DNA of 29,299 nucleotides from an uncultured Candidatus Saccharibacteria bacterium (GTDB lineage: Bacteria; Patescibacteriota; Saccharimonadia; Saccharimonadales; Saccharimonadaceae): assembly GCA_937902295.1 (NCBI GenBank), contig CALGUM010000127.1, positions 1-29,299 on the forward strand. Reading direction: 5' to 3'. Below, one piece after another: positions 8,846-16,588 of the stretch (the stretch's first letter is position 1; each line of letters starts with the position of its first letter). The position numbers and the translations under genes are program-made. The notes beneath the pieces are model-generated. The model was given only the letters and a program-made list of their open reading frames with translations. It was not told the origin of the DNA and did not search any database.

Positions 8846-8980
8846 AACCGACGGATACGTGTGTGGCGAAGTGTAGGTAAGTGATATTTGCAGACAGTTC
8901 GCTGCACATGATCTGTTGTTTAACAGACAGAGATAGTATCGAGTAGCCTCCGGGCAACCATCGGTACGCGTGTAGCTCCA

Positions 8981-9026
8981 GGAAGGGGCGAGGCGAGCAT
9001 AGGGAAGTGCTTGTCTCGTCTCTTCC
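8981..9026 (+). ncRNA. 19-bp RNA hairpin directly before the first tRNA-like element
   Basis: Positions 8981-8999 pair with 9008-9026 without a break around the loop TAGGGAAG. Four of the 19 pairs are G-U, which are stable only in RNA read from the plus strand. The stem ends 3 nt before the first tRNA-like acceptor stem. Confidence 0.6.
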
Positions 9027-9029
9027 GAA

Positions 9030-9104
9030 CGGGGTGTGGCGCAGTCTGGTAGCGCGCTGCGGCTTCGCCGTAGAGGTCGTTGGTTCAAATCCAGCCACCG
9101 CCGA
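9030..9104 (+). tRNA. tRNA-Pro-like element with aberrant anticodon arm
   Basis: The body matches tRNA-Pro type: acceptor CGGGGTG pairs with CACC-G-CCG (one bulged G on the 3' side), D-arm GCGC-AGTCTGGTA-GCGC, variable AGGTC, T-arm GTTGG-TTCAAAT-CCAGC, then A73. The anticodon arm is 17 nt, as normal, but reads CTGCG-GCTTCGC-CGTAG: position 33 is C instead of the near-universal U, the triplet would be TTC (Glu codons), and the loop can close into a 7-bp stem with a 3-nt loop. CCA is not encoded. It could be a pseudo-tRNA or a tRNA mimic; a functional Pro tRNA is unlikely. Confidence 0.55.
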
Positions 9105-9107
9105 CAA

Positions 9108-9129
9108 TGAACTGCAGTCCTGCAGTTCA
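9108..9129 (+). other. 9-bp perfect hairpin between tRNA-like element and small ORF
   Basis: TGAACTGCA (9108-9116), loop GTCC, TGCAGTTCA (9121-9129). It has no T-run. It would be the 5' end of an mRNA released by tRNA-type 3' processing at about 9104. Confidence 0.6.
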
Positions 9130-9156
9130 CACTACAAGAGATTGGATGTGGTCTAG

Positions 9157-9312
9157 ATGGCTACAGAGCAAGAGTACATCAACGCGGCAAAGAAGCCCCC
9201 TTCGTCACGTTCCGTGGAGGATCAGGCGCTGGTGGCCCAGGGGCAGAACATGACGTCGGTGCGAAACGCCGACTTCGAGGCACGCGAGAACGCCAGGACC
9301 GGCCGGCAGTAG
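9157..9312 (+). CDS. Small GC3-rich ORF, 51 aa, between two tRNA-like elements
   Basis: The frame begins MATEQEYINAAKKPP and ends ENARTGRQ. It is hydrophilic and charged, with no membrane segment, and I do not recognise it. I counted 41 of 51 codons ending in G or C, far above most neighbours, with GAG, CAG, AAC, GCC and GTG preferred. That bias in one frame supports translation, and resembles the gene at 28776-29150. There is no clear Shine-Dalgarno before the ATG. A 10-bp hairpin begins 8 nt after the stop. Alternative: the sequence is only the spacer of a structured RNA and the frame is chance. Confidence 0.5.
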   Translation: MATEQEYINAAKKPPSSRSVEDQALVAQGQNMTSVRNADFEARENARTGRQ

Positions 9313-9319
9313 TTCCATC

Positions 9320-9345
9320 CCCAGGTGGCTTCACCGCCACCTGGG
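9320..9345 (+). terminator. 10-bp GC-rich hairpin after the small ORF
   Basis: CCCAGGTGGC (9320-9329), loop TTCACC, GCCACCTGGG (9336-9345). There is no T-run, and the second tRNA-like element starts 3 nt later, so it may be a 3' stabiliser rather than a terminator. Confidence 0.5.
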
Positions 9346-9348
9346 CTC

Positions 9349-9421
9349 GCGAATGCAGCTCAGCGGGAGCAGTTGACATCAACAGTGTCAATGGTCGCGG
9401 GTTCGAATCCCGTCATTCGCA
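9349..9421 (+). tRNA. tRNA-Gly-like element with aberrant D and anticodon arms
   Basis: Acceptor GCGAATG pairs perfectly with CATTCGC, and the T-arm GCGGG-TTCGAAT-CCCGT is canonical. The D-arm GCTC-AGCGG-GAGC has a 5-nt loop, shorter than any normal one. The anticodon arm is 3-4 nt too long: TTGACA-TCAACAG-TGTCAA, a 6-bp stem (7 with a G-U) and a 7-nt loop with C, not U, at position 33. The triplet would be AAC. CCA is not encoded. Acceptor and T halves look functional for RNase P and CCA addition; decoding looks lost. Confidence 0.5.
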
Positions 9422-9500
9422 CGAGAGACGGTGCGGCTGGAATGTATCTGCCGACTCTCACTCCGTGGCGCTTAATCGCGCTCAGGCATTTGAATGAAGT

Positions 9501-9572
9501 CCTCGCGGCGCACATCCTCATCAGCTTTGCTGATCGAGCATATGGCTACCCGCCATAGCGTGCGCCGCGAGG
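9501..9572 (+). ncRNA. Three-way-junction RNA element upstream of dus
   Basis: An outer stem of 13 perfect pairs (CCTCGCGGCGCAC at 9501-9513 with GTGCGCCGCGAGG at 9560-9572) encloses two 6-bp hairpins: ATCAGC-TTT-GCTGAT (9520-9534) and TATGGC-TACCC-GCCATA (9541-9557). No T-run follows, so it is not an ordinary terminator. It ends about 100 nt before the dus start. Confidence 0.6.
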
Positions 9573-9673
9573 CACCAAACTTTGCAGCACTCTACTATCT
9601 CTGTCTGCATCTACCAATGCCCATATTTTACCTATAAATGTGAATATTGATAGATGAAGAGGAACACATATAT

Positions 9674-10621
9674 ATGAAAAATTTCTGGGTAGACCTACCA
9701 ACACCATTCTATATACTTGCCCCCATGGAGGCTGTCACGGACGTCGTATTTCGCCATGTGATTGCTGACGCCGCCGCACCCGACGTATGGTTTAGTGAAT
9801 TTACCAACGCTACAGGCTGGGCTGTAGCAGGAGACCGCGCTATCGGCGGGCGACTCGTCAAGACTGATGACGAACAGCCGATCGTCGCACAGCTCTGGGG
9901 TAGCGCGCCAGAAGCCATGGAAAAACTCGCGCGTCACTGTGCTGAGCTTGGGTTTGATGGCATCGATATTAATATGGGCTGCCCAGATAAGTCCGCCACC
10001 AAAAGTGGCGGAGGTGCAGCTATGATCTGCAATCCCGAGAACGCCGCCGCTATCATCGCCGCAGCCAAAACGAGCGGACTGCCTGTGAGTGTAAAAACTC
10101 GCCTTGGTTACAGTCGGATCGATGAATGGCAAGAATGGCTCACGCACATTCTCCAGCAGGATGTCGTGAACCTCACTATTCACCTTCGCACCAAAAAAGA
10201 AATGAGCAAAGTGCCCGCACATTTCGAATTAATCCCAGCTATCAAGCAGTTGCGTGACGAAATCGCGCCCCATACACTCCTTACGATCAACGGCGATATT
10301 CGTGATCGTGCACACGGTGACGAATTGGTAGCAGAGACGGGTGTAGACGGTGTCATGATAGGGCGCGGTGTGTTTCATAATCCTTTTGCATTTTCCACTA
10401 ACCCCGCACCGCGCTCACGCGAAGCACTCCTAAGCCTGTTGCGACGTCAACTTGATCTTTACGATCACTACAGCAATCACACGGGCCGCCCCTACGAAAC
10501 ACTCAAGCGATTTTATAAAATCTATGTGCGAGATTTTGACGGTGCTGCGGAACTTCGAGACAAGCTCATGCACACAAAGACCACTGACGAGGTGCGTCGC
10601 ATCCTTGCTTCATTAGTATAA
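9674..10621 (+). CDS. dus: tRNA-dihydrouridine synthase
   Basis: 315 aa from the ATG at 9674. It reduces uridine to dihydrouridine in the tRNA D-loop, using FMN and NADPH. Visible signatures: FYILAPMEAVTDVVFR at the N-terminus (FMN-barrel start), the catalytic Cys in DINMGCPDK (near residue 106), KTRLGY, LTIHLRTK (His for FMN phosphate/proton relay), INGDI, and GVMIGRGVFHNPF. The order fits a TIM barrel followed by the helical tRNA-binding domain. GAAGAGGA lies about 10 nt before the ATG; an in-frame TTG at 9647 is less likely. The structured tRNA-like locus lies directly upstream on the same strand. A possible separate -10 (TATAAA, 9633-9638) lacks a good -35. Confidence 0.9.
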   Translation: MKNFWVDLPTPFYILAPMEAVTDVVFRHVIADAAAPDVWFSEFTNATGWAVAGDRAIGGRLVKTDDEQPIVAQLWGSAPEAMEKLARHCAELGFDGIDINMGCPDKSATKSGGGAAMICNPENAAAIIAAAKTSGLPVSVKTRLGYSRIDEWQEWLTHILQQDVVNLTIHLRTKKEMSKVPAHFELIPAIKQLRDEIAPHTLLTINGDIRDRAHGDELVAETGVDGVMIGRGVFHNPFAFSTNPAPRSREALLSLLRRQLDLYDHYSNHTGRPYETLKRFYKIYVRDFDGAAELRDKLMHTKTTDEVRRILASLV

Positions 10622-10629
10622 CGATAGTG

Positions 10630-10635
10630 TATACT
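10630..10635 (+). promoter_or_regulatory. -10 box of the pilin-like gene
   Basis: TATACT ends 6 nt before the ATG at 10642, which supports that start over the in-frame GTG at 10627, which overlaps the box. Confidence 0.45.
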
Positions 10636-10641
10636 AATGAA

Positions 10642-11259
10642 ATGAACGCGCGTGGGCATGGTGGATTTACTATTGTAGAACTCCTGATTGTAATTGTAGT
10701 AATCGGCATACTAGCCGCTATTACTATTGTGGCGTTTAACGGCGTACAGCAGCGCGCAAACAATGCTGCAAAATTCCAAGCAGCAGCAAGCTATGGAAAA
10801 TCAATTCAGCTATACGCGACACAAAATAATACATTACCCCCGATGGGGAACGGCAGTGTCTGCTTGGGTCAAGGCTATACAATTCGTGGTAGTGACACGG
10901 TAGGTACCTGCGGGGGAAGTGACTATACTACCCGCGAGGATGCAACGTTTAATGCGGCAATTCAAACCGTTTTGTCTCGTATACCCGAGGCAAATAATAA
11001 AGTCGTGACAAAGGGAGATGGAGCGACGTTTGTCGGCATTACCCTCACCAACTGGGACGGATTTACGCTTGACGGCAGACCAAATCCATACGTGCTACAG
11101 TTCGTGCTCGAAGGACAAAACCAAGATTGCAACGTGCCAGGTGTCGTAGAAATGATCAATGGAGAATGGGGTAATTTTAGACCAGCAGCTAGTCAGAAAT
11201 TTACGTTCTCCGACCCTGTGAGTACGACCTGCGTGGTCGCACTTCCAAACGCCTCATGA
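10642..11259 (+). CDS. Type IV pilin-like protein (prepilin)
   Basis: 205 aa from the ATG at 10642. Residues 1-7 are the short leader MNARGHG; then G-FTIVELLIVIVVIGILAA is the classic class III prepilin motif, with cleavage after the second Gly, Phe at +1, Glu at +5 and a hydrophobic helix to about residue 30. The globular part carries four cysteines (VCLGQG, GTCGG, DCNVPG, TTCVV) that could form two disulfides outside the cell. It would be inserted in the membrane, cut and methylated by PilD, and assembled into a type IV pilus or pseudopilus. No pilus machinery lies nearby, so major or minor pilin cannot be told. A strong terminator follows. Confidence 0.8.
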   Translation: MNARGHGGFTIVELLIVIVVIGILAAITIVAFNGVQQRANNAAKFQAAASYGKSIQLYATQNNTLPPMGNGSVCLGQGYTIRGSDTVGTCGGSDYTTREDATFNAAIQTVLSRIPEANNKVVTKGDGATFVGITLTNWDGFTLDGRPNPYVLQFVLEGQNQDCNVPGVVEMINGEWGNFRPAASQKFTFSDPVSTTCVVALPNAS

Positions 11260-11300
11260 GGTTTTTGAGCTCGCACACATCCTCTGTCTTGGTCCTACAC

Positions 11301-11332
11301 AAAAAAACACCACCTAAATAGGTGGTGTTTTT
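11301..11332. terminator. Bidirectional terminator between pilin gene and ATP synthase operon
   Basis: ACACCACC (11307-11314), loop TAAATA, GGTGGTGT (11321-11328), with an A-run before and a T-run after. It can stop the pilin mRNA and the atp operon mRNA coming from the other side. Confidence 0.9.
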
Positions 11333-11349
11333 CTTGTAGAGTAAGATCT

Positions 11350-11772
11350 CTAATGACGTCGGCGACGACGTAGTCCAGCAACCTTGAGGCGAACCCCGTG
11401 TCGATCGACAAGTGCCGAGGCTTTTTCCAGTTCAATCTGATTTTTTGCTTCATCTTTCATCTTGAGGGCTCGATCAAGCGCGGCTTTTGCCTCTGTCTCG
11501 ACAATGTCGTTTTCGCTGTCGGCTTCGTCCACTAACACCTTGATAGTGTCGTATGTCACCTCAATGACACCACCGCTAATAGCAAAGAATTCGAGCTTGC
11601 TGTCGTCGTCATGCTTGTCGTGACGCACCGCAATTGCGCCTGGTGTCGCAATACTCACGAGAGGCTCATGGCCTGGAAACACCGCAATCTCTCCGTCGGC
11701 CGTTGGCAAAATCACCTCGTAGACATCTTGATCGACTTTTACACCAAGTAATGTGACTAACTGAAACTTCAT
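11350..11772 (-). CDS. atpC: F-type ATP synthase epsilon subunit
   Basis: 140 aa, last gene of the operon. The N-terminal beta-sandwich is visible (VILPTADGEIAVFPGHEPLVSIATPGAIAVR), with the family's typical GxxxxxPGHxPL region, followed by a helical C-terminal part rich in Ala/Lys/Glu. The protein ends in a run of Arg before a final His, which is unusual. Epsilon is part of the central stalk and can inhibit ATP hydrolysis in other bacteria. The gap to atpD is 32 nt and the operon terminator lies 18 nt after its stop. Confidence 0.95.
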   Translation of the reverse strand: MKFQLVTLLGVKVDQDVYEVILPTADGEIAVFPGHEPLVSIATPGAIAVRHDKHDDDSKLEFFAISGGVIEVTYDTIKVLVDEADSENDIVETEAKAALDRALKMKDEAKNQIELEKASALVDRHGVRLKVAGLRRRRRH

Positions 11773-11804
11773 ACAATATTACCGCTTCCTGCCGCGCACG
11801 GCAA

Positions 11805-13214
<1,410 letters not shown>

Positions 13215-14087
13215 TTAATCATTCAGGGCTTCGACGCCGCCGCTTATCTCTGCCAATTCTTGTGTAATTGCCGCCTGTCGTGCTTTGTTCATAGCAAGTG
13301 TCAGGTCGTCTACTAAGTCGGTCGCGTTATCGGTGGCATTTTTCATTGCCATCATACGCATGATATATTCACTTGCGCGTGCGGTTAGCAGTGCGTGATA
13401 TACCTGCGCTTCTATGAGACGATAGGTAACTGCCTCGAGCACCTCTTCTTTGCTTGGCTCAAATAGAGCCTCGCGTACGTTTTCACCTACGTCAACAACC
13501 TCGTAACCAGCCGGCAGAATACGCTGCATACGTGCTTCTTGGCGGACAGTAGAGTGATACTCGGTAAATACCACGTCAACTGCGTCAACCGCCCCAGATT
13601 CAAATTTTTCAATTGCCATCTGCACGATTGCCCGCAATTGGCCACCAGCAGGGTCATCCGGTAAGTCCTGATAGGCAGCCGCGACCTCGGTACCTTTGAG
13701 GCGAGAGGCAAATCGATTCGCACGCCGACCAATATAAAGCGTCTGATTAGCCACACCTTCTTTATCATCCGAAAGAAGCTGCTTGGCATAGAGCTTGAGT
13801 CCGTTTGCATCGTATGCACCCGCCAAACCTTTATCTGTGGCAATCACGATAAGAAGGCGGCTTTTGACTTGTGCTCGTTTTTCATACAGTGGATGATCGT
13901 CCGTCACACCCTGCGAGGCTAGGTGAGTAAGGATTTCATTTGCCATACGCGTGTATGGCGCTGACGCCTCTTCGGCTTCTTGAGCCTTACGCATCTTGCT
14001 CGCCGCTACTAGCTGCATCGCCTTGGTGATTTGCTTAGTGCTTTTGACCGATCGTATACGGGTCTTAAGCGCGCGAGTACTAGGCAT
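13215..14087 (-). CDS. atpG: F-type ATP synthase gamma subunit
   Basis: 290 aa, normal length. The N-terminal helix (LKTRIRSVKSTKQITKAMQ) and the C-terminal helix (MMAMKNATDNATDLVDDL...NKARQAAITQEL) of the rotary coiled-coil shaft are both present, around a Rossmann-like middle domain (LLIVIATDKGLAGAYD). It couples ring rotation to catalysis. It begins 2 nt after the atpA stop, so translation is probably coupled. Confidence 0.95.
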   Translation of the reverse strand: MPSTRALKTRIRSVKSTKQITKAMQLVAASKMRKAQEAEEASAPYTRMANEILTHLASQGVTDDHPLYEKRAQVKSRLLIVIATDKGLAGAYDANGLKLYAKQLLSDDKEGVANQTLYIGRRANRFASRLKGTEVAAAYQDLPDDPAGGQLRAIVQMAIEKFESGAVDAVDVVFTEYHSTVRQEARMQRILPAGYEVVDVGENVREALFEPSKEEVLEAVTYRLIEAQVYHALLTARASEYIMRMMAMKNATDNATDLVDDLTLAMNKARQAAITQELAEISGGVEALND

Positions 14088-14089
14088 TG

Positions 14090-15631
14090 TTACTCCTCAA
14101 GTCCTTTTGCTACAGATTTTGCTGCATCGAGGATAAGTTTTGCATACTTACTATCGCTTGAGATTTTTTCATTACCTTTGGTAAGTTCTTGCATGTCCTT
14201 CTTGTGATCGGTCCATAGGCGAGTGAGAAGTGCAAACTGCGCATCTTTAATTTTACTCACAGGCACTGCATCAAATGCACCTTCGCTGACCGCGTAAATA
14301 CTTGCGACCTGCTCCCAGATACTTGCAGGCTGGTACTGGTGTTGCTTGAGTAGTTCTGTAAGACGCTGGCCTTTTTCGATTTGACTCTTCGTTGCTTCGT
14401 CGAGGTCACTACCAAACTGTGCAAACGAGGCAAGCTCACGGTACTGACTAAGACCAAGCTTGAGGTGTGATCCTACAGACTTTACAGATTTCGTCTGAGC
14501 ATCACCACCGACACGGCTCACAGACAGACCTGCCGAGATCGCTGGGCGAATACCTTGGTTGAAAAGATCCGTCTCTAGGAAAATCTGACCGTCGGTAATG
14601 GAGATCACGTTCGTTGGCACGTAGGCCGAAATATCACCCGCTTGTGTCTCAATAATAGGGAGGGCAGTCAGTGAGCCGGCACCGAGTTCGTCGGTTAGTT
14701 TTGCACTACGCTCAAGTAGGCGAGAGTGTAGATAGAATACGTCGCCAGGAAACGCCTCGCGTCCTGGTGGACGACGGAGCAAGAGTGACATTTGGCGGTA
14801 AGCTACCGCGTGCTTAGTAAGATCATCGTAGATAATCAGCGCATGCTGTGCGTTATCACGGAAGTATTCACCCATCGCAGTTGCGGAATATGGTGCAAGA
14901 TAGAGGAGTGATGCCGGGTCTGATGGACCAGTTGCAACAATGATAGTTTGCTCCATCACACCTTCTTCTTTCAGGCGTTCAACAAGTCGGGCAATTTTCG
15001 AGAGCTTCTGACCAATTGCTACGTAGACGTTGACCACACCGGTCTTCTGACGACCCTGGTTGATCATCGTATCTATCGCGATCGCTGTTTTACCCGTCTG
15101 GCGGTCACCGATGATAAGCTCACGCTGACCACGGCCAATAGGGAACATTGCATCGATTGACATGATGCCGGTCATCATTGGTTCGTGCACGTGTTTACGG
15201 CCAATCACACCGACTGCTTCGCGTTCAATAAGTCCACGCTGCGTTGTTTTGATAGCTGGGCCGCCGTCGAGTGGGTTACCGAGCGGATCAACTACGCGTC
15301 CGAGCAGCTCTGGCCCTACTGGTACATCGAGGATGGTACCTTTGAGTGTAACTTTTGCTCCAGCGTGTACAGATTCGTCGCTGCCAAGTAGTACTGCGCC
15401 GATTTCGTCCTCGTTGAGGTTGAGTGCAAATGCTTCGACAGTTTCGCCGTTTGCGCCTTCAATCAACAACACCTCGCTATATCCTGCAGATCGCAGGCCG
15501 TGGACCCATGCCACACCATCGCCAACTCGCGTTACGATGCCGACGGTTTCAATGTCTCCTGCGACGTCGAGTTTTTCAATCGCGTCACGGAGGTCTTTGG
15601 ATAGTTCTGAAATAGATAGGTCTGTTGCCAT
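14090..15631 (-). CDS. atpA: F-type ATP synthase alpha subunit
   Basis: 513 aa, full length. It forms the non-catalytic nucleotide sites. Walker A GDRQTGKTAIA (near residue 170), the beta-barrel entry VGDGVAWVHGL, the DDLTKHAVAYRQMSLLLRRPPGREAFPGD segment (given here as DDLTKHAVAYRQMSLL and RRPPGREAFPGD), and the Arg-finger region ISAGLSVSRVGG. AAGGAG is 4 nt before the ATG. It is 8 nt from the atpH stop. Confidence 0.97.
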   Translation of the reverse strand: MATDLSISELSKDLRDAIEKLDVAGDIETVGIVTRVGDGVAWVHGLRSAGYSEVLLIEGANGETVEAFALNLNEDEIGAVLLGSDESVHAGAKVTLKGTILDVPVGPELLGRVVDPLGNPLDGGPAIKTTQRGLIEREAVGVIGRKHVHEPMMTGIMSIDAMFPIGRGQRELIIGDRQTGKTAIAIDTMINQGRQKTGVVNVYVAIGQKLSKIARLVERLKEEGVMEQTIIVATGPSDPASLLYLAPYSATAMGEYFRDNAQHALIIYDDLTKHAVAYRQMSLLLRRPPGREAFPGDVFYLHSRLLERSAKLTDELGAGSLTALPIIETQAGDISAYVPTNVISITDGQIFLETDLFNQGIRPAISAGLSVSRVGGDAQTKSVKSVGSHLKLGLSQYRELASFAQFGSDLDEATKSQIEKGQRLTELLKQHQYQPASIWEQVASIYAVSEGAFDAVPVSKIKDAQFALLTRLWTDHKKDMQELTKGNEKISSDSKYAKLILDAAKSVAKGLEE

Positions 15632-15639
15632 AATTCTCC

Positions 15640-16023
15640 TTATATCTTGCTTGCTTTCAATTGGTTGAGTCGTGTGCGTAGGGTTGCATCGAGCTGTGTT
15701 CCAGCTGCTTCGATACGGACACCACCTATCACGTGTGGATCAGTGTGCTCTCGATAGGCAACTTGCTCTGCATCCATATTGGTGCTGAGAAATTTCTCAA
15801 GTGCATGTCGTGTTTCGCTCGTAAGCTGACTCGCACTTGTGATATCGGCAACCAAAATACCGCGACGAGCGAGTGCTACTTCTGTGTCGCGCACAATTAA
15901 GTCTGCCTCGCCTGTGCGTCGTTCGTCTACTAGGTAGGCTGCCACCTGGTGGGTAATATCACGACCAGCGGCGATTTCTCCAGCCCACACATCTGCGATT
16001 TTACGGCGACTCAGTTTTGCCAT
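15640..16023 (-). CDS. atpH: F-type ATP synthase delta subunit, short form
   Basis: 127 aa, about 50 shorter than the usual 175-180. The C-terminal hallmark is present (PHVIGGVRIEAAGTQLDATLRTRLNQL), matching the GG-hV-I-x-G-xxhDxSh-xxrL pattern. The N-terminal six-helix domain that binds the alpha tips appears reduced: only about 80 residues precede the C-terminal part. Delta joins F1 to the peripheral stalk. It starts 3 nt after the atpF stop. The frame has no upstream start inside the atpF overlap that would restore the length. Confidence 0.85.
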   Translation of the reverse strand: MAKLSRRKIADVWAGEIAAGRDITHQVAAYLVDERRTGEADLIVRDTEVALARRGILVADITSASQLTSETRHALEKFLSTNMDAEQVAYREHTDPHVIGGVRIEAAGTQLDATLRTRLNQLKASKI

Positions 16024-16026
16024 ATG

Positions 16027-16575
16027 CTAGCGAGCCTCCTTGATGGCAGTTTCCACGATTTTCTTATCGAGTTTTGCATCAGATACGTTGCCGATAATCT
16101 TTTCGGTTGCCATTGCCACCAAATCAATCGTGTCGTTGTGCAACGCTTTTCGTGCTGCAATTACGTCTTTGTCGAGCTTTTCCTGTGCATCTGCGACAAT
16201 CTTGTCGGCACGAACTTTGGCTTTCTCGTCGCTTGAATCGATCAGCGCGATAGCTTCGTTTTTTGCAGTCGCCACAATATCTTTTGCTTCTTTTCGCGCT
16301 TCTTTGAGCAGCTCAGCGACCTCCGCCTGTGCAATCTCAGCGTTTTGCTCGGCGTTCTCGGCAGCCTTGACGCTGGCATCAATCTTCTCTTGGCGTTCGT
16401 CGATTATGTTGACAAATTTTGGATACACAAACTTGCCCAAAATCCACACCAGCACCAAAAAGGCCAATGCCTGACCGATAAGCATCTTCCAGTCGATTCC
16501 CAGCGCAGCAAATACACCCTCGTCAGACCCTGACGCGGTAGCCGCTAGAACAGTAAGTTGCGTAGTGAAATCCAT
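16027..16575 (-). CDS. atpF: F-type ATP synthase b subunit
   Basis: 182 aa. One N-terminal membrane helix (residues about 32-52, LIGQALAFLVLVWILGKFVY), then a long charged, Ala/Glu/Lys-rich helix for the dimeric peripheral stalk (AENAEQNAEIAQAEVAELL onward), ending with a delta-binding part. The N-terminus has about 30 residues (MDFTTQLTVLAATASGSDEG...) before the membrane helix, as in many Gram-positive homologues. There is a 13-nt gap from atpE. Confidence 0.93.
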   Translation of the reverse strand: MDFTTQLTVLAATASGSDEGVFAALGIDWKMLIGQALAFLVLVWILGKFVYPKFVNIIDERQEKIDASVKAAENAEQNAEIAQAEVAELLKEARKEAKDIVATAKNEAIALIDSSDEKAKVRADKIVADAQEKLDKDVIAARKALHNDTIDLVAMATEKIIGNVSDAKLDKKIVETAIKEAR

Positions 16576-16588
16576 GGAATAACCTTAA

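Larger units (their letters stand above)
8852..9572 (+). other. Structured transcript region: hairpins, two tRNA-like elements, small ORF
   Basis: This stretch between the helicase gene and dus holds no large gene, but it is dense in RNA structure. In order: hairpin 8912-8927 (TCTGTT/AACAGA), hairpin 8936-8967 (GTATCGA/TCGGTAC with an inner GTAGCC/GGCAAC), a 19-bp hairpin 8981-9026, tRNA-like 9030-9104, a 9-bp hairpin 9108-9129, an ORF at 9157-9312, a 10-bp hairpin 9320-9345, tRNA-like 9349-9421, a split stem 9424-9459 (GAGAG/CTCTC, CGGC/GCCG), and a three-way junction 9501-9572. All parts lie on the strand read from the promoter at 8817. The function is not known; whether it is one RNA is inference. 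No U-rich terminator is visible before dus. Confidence 0.5.

Noticed and set aside
8696..9130. Minus-strand frame of 144 aa with W-L-D-L-N-Q-R-P
   Set aside because: This is the well-known false protein read from the antisense of a tRNA; it overlaps the tRNA-like element and the end of the helicase gene.
8852..9340. T-box riboswitch controlling the locus or dus
   Set aside because: No UGGN-type T-box sequence or antiterminator/terminator pair with a T-run was found.
9179..9391. Minus-strand frame of 70 aa over the small ORF
   Set aside because: Composition is Pro/Arg/Ser-rich as expected for the antisense of a GC3-rich gene, and no start signal precedes it.
8852..9572. The structured locus as a tmRNA, RNase P RNA or SRP RNA gene
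   Set aside because: None of the hallmark sequences is present: no GG-UUUCGAC-type D-region or Ala/Leu-rich tag of tmRNA, no GAGGAAAGUC of RNase P RNA, no GGAAG tetraloop domain of SRP RNA. The small ORF ends in a polar sequence, not a degradation tag.
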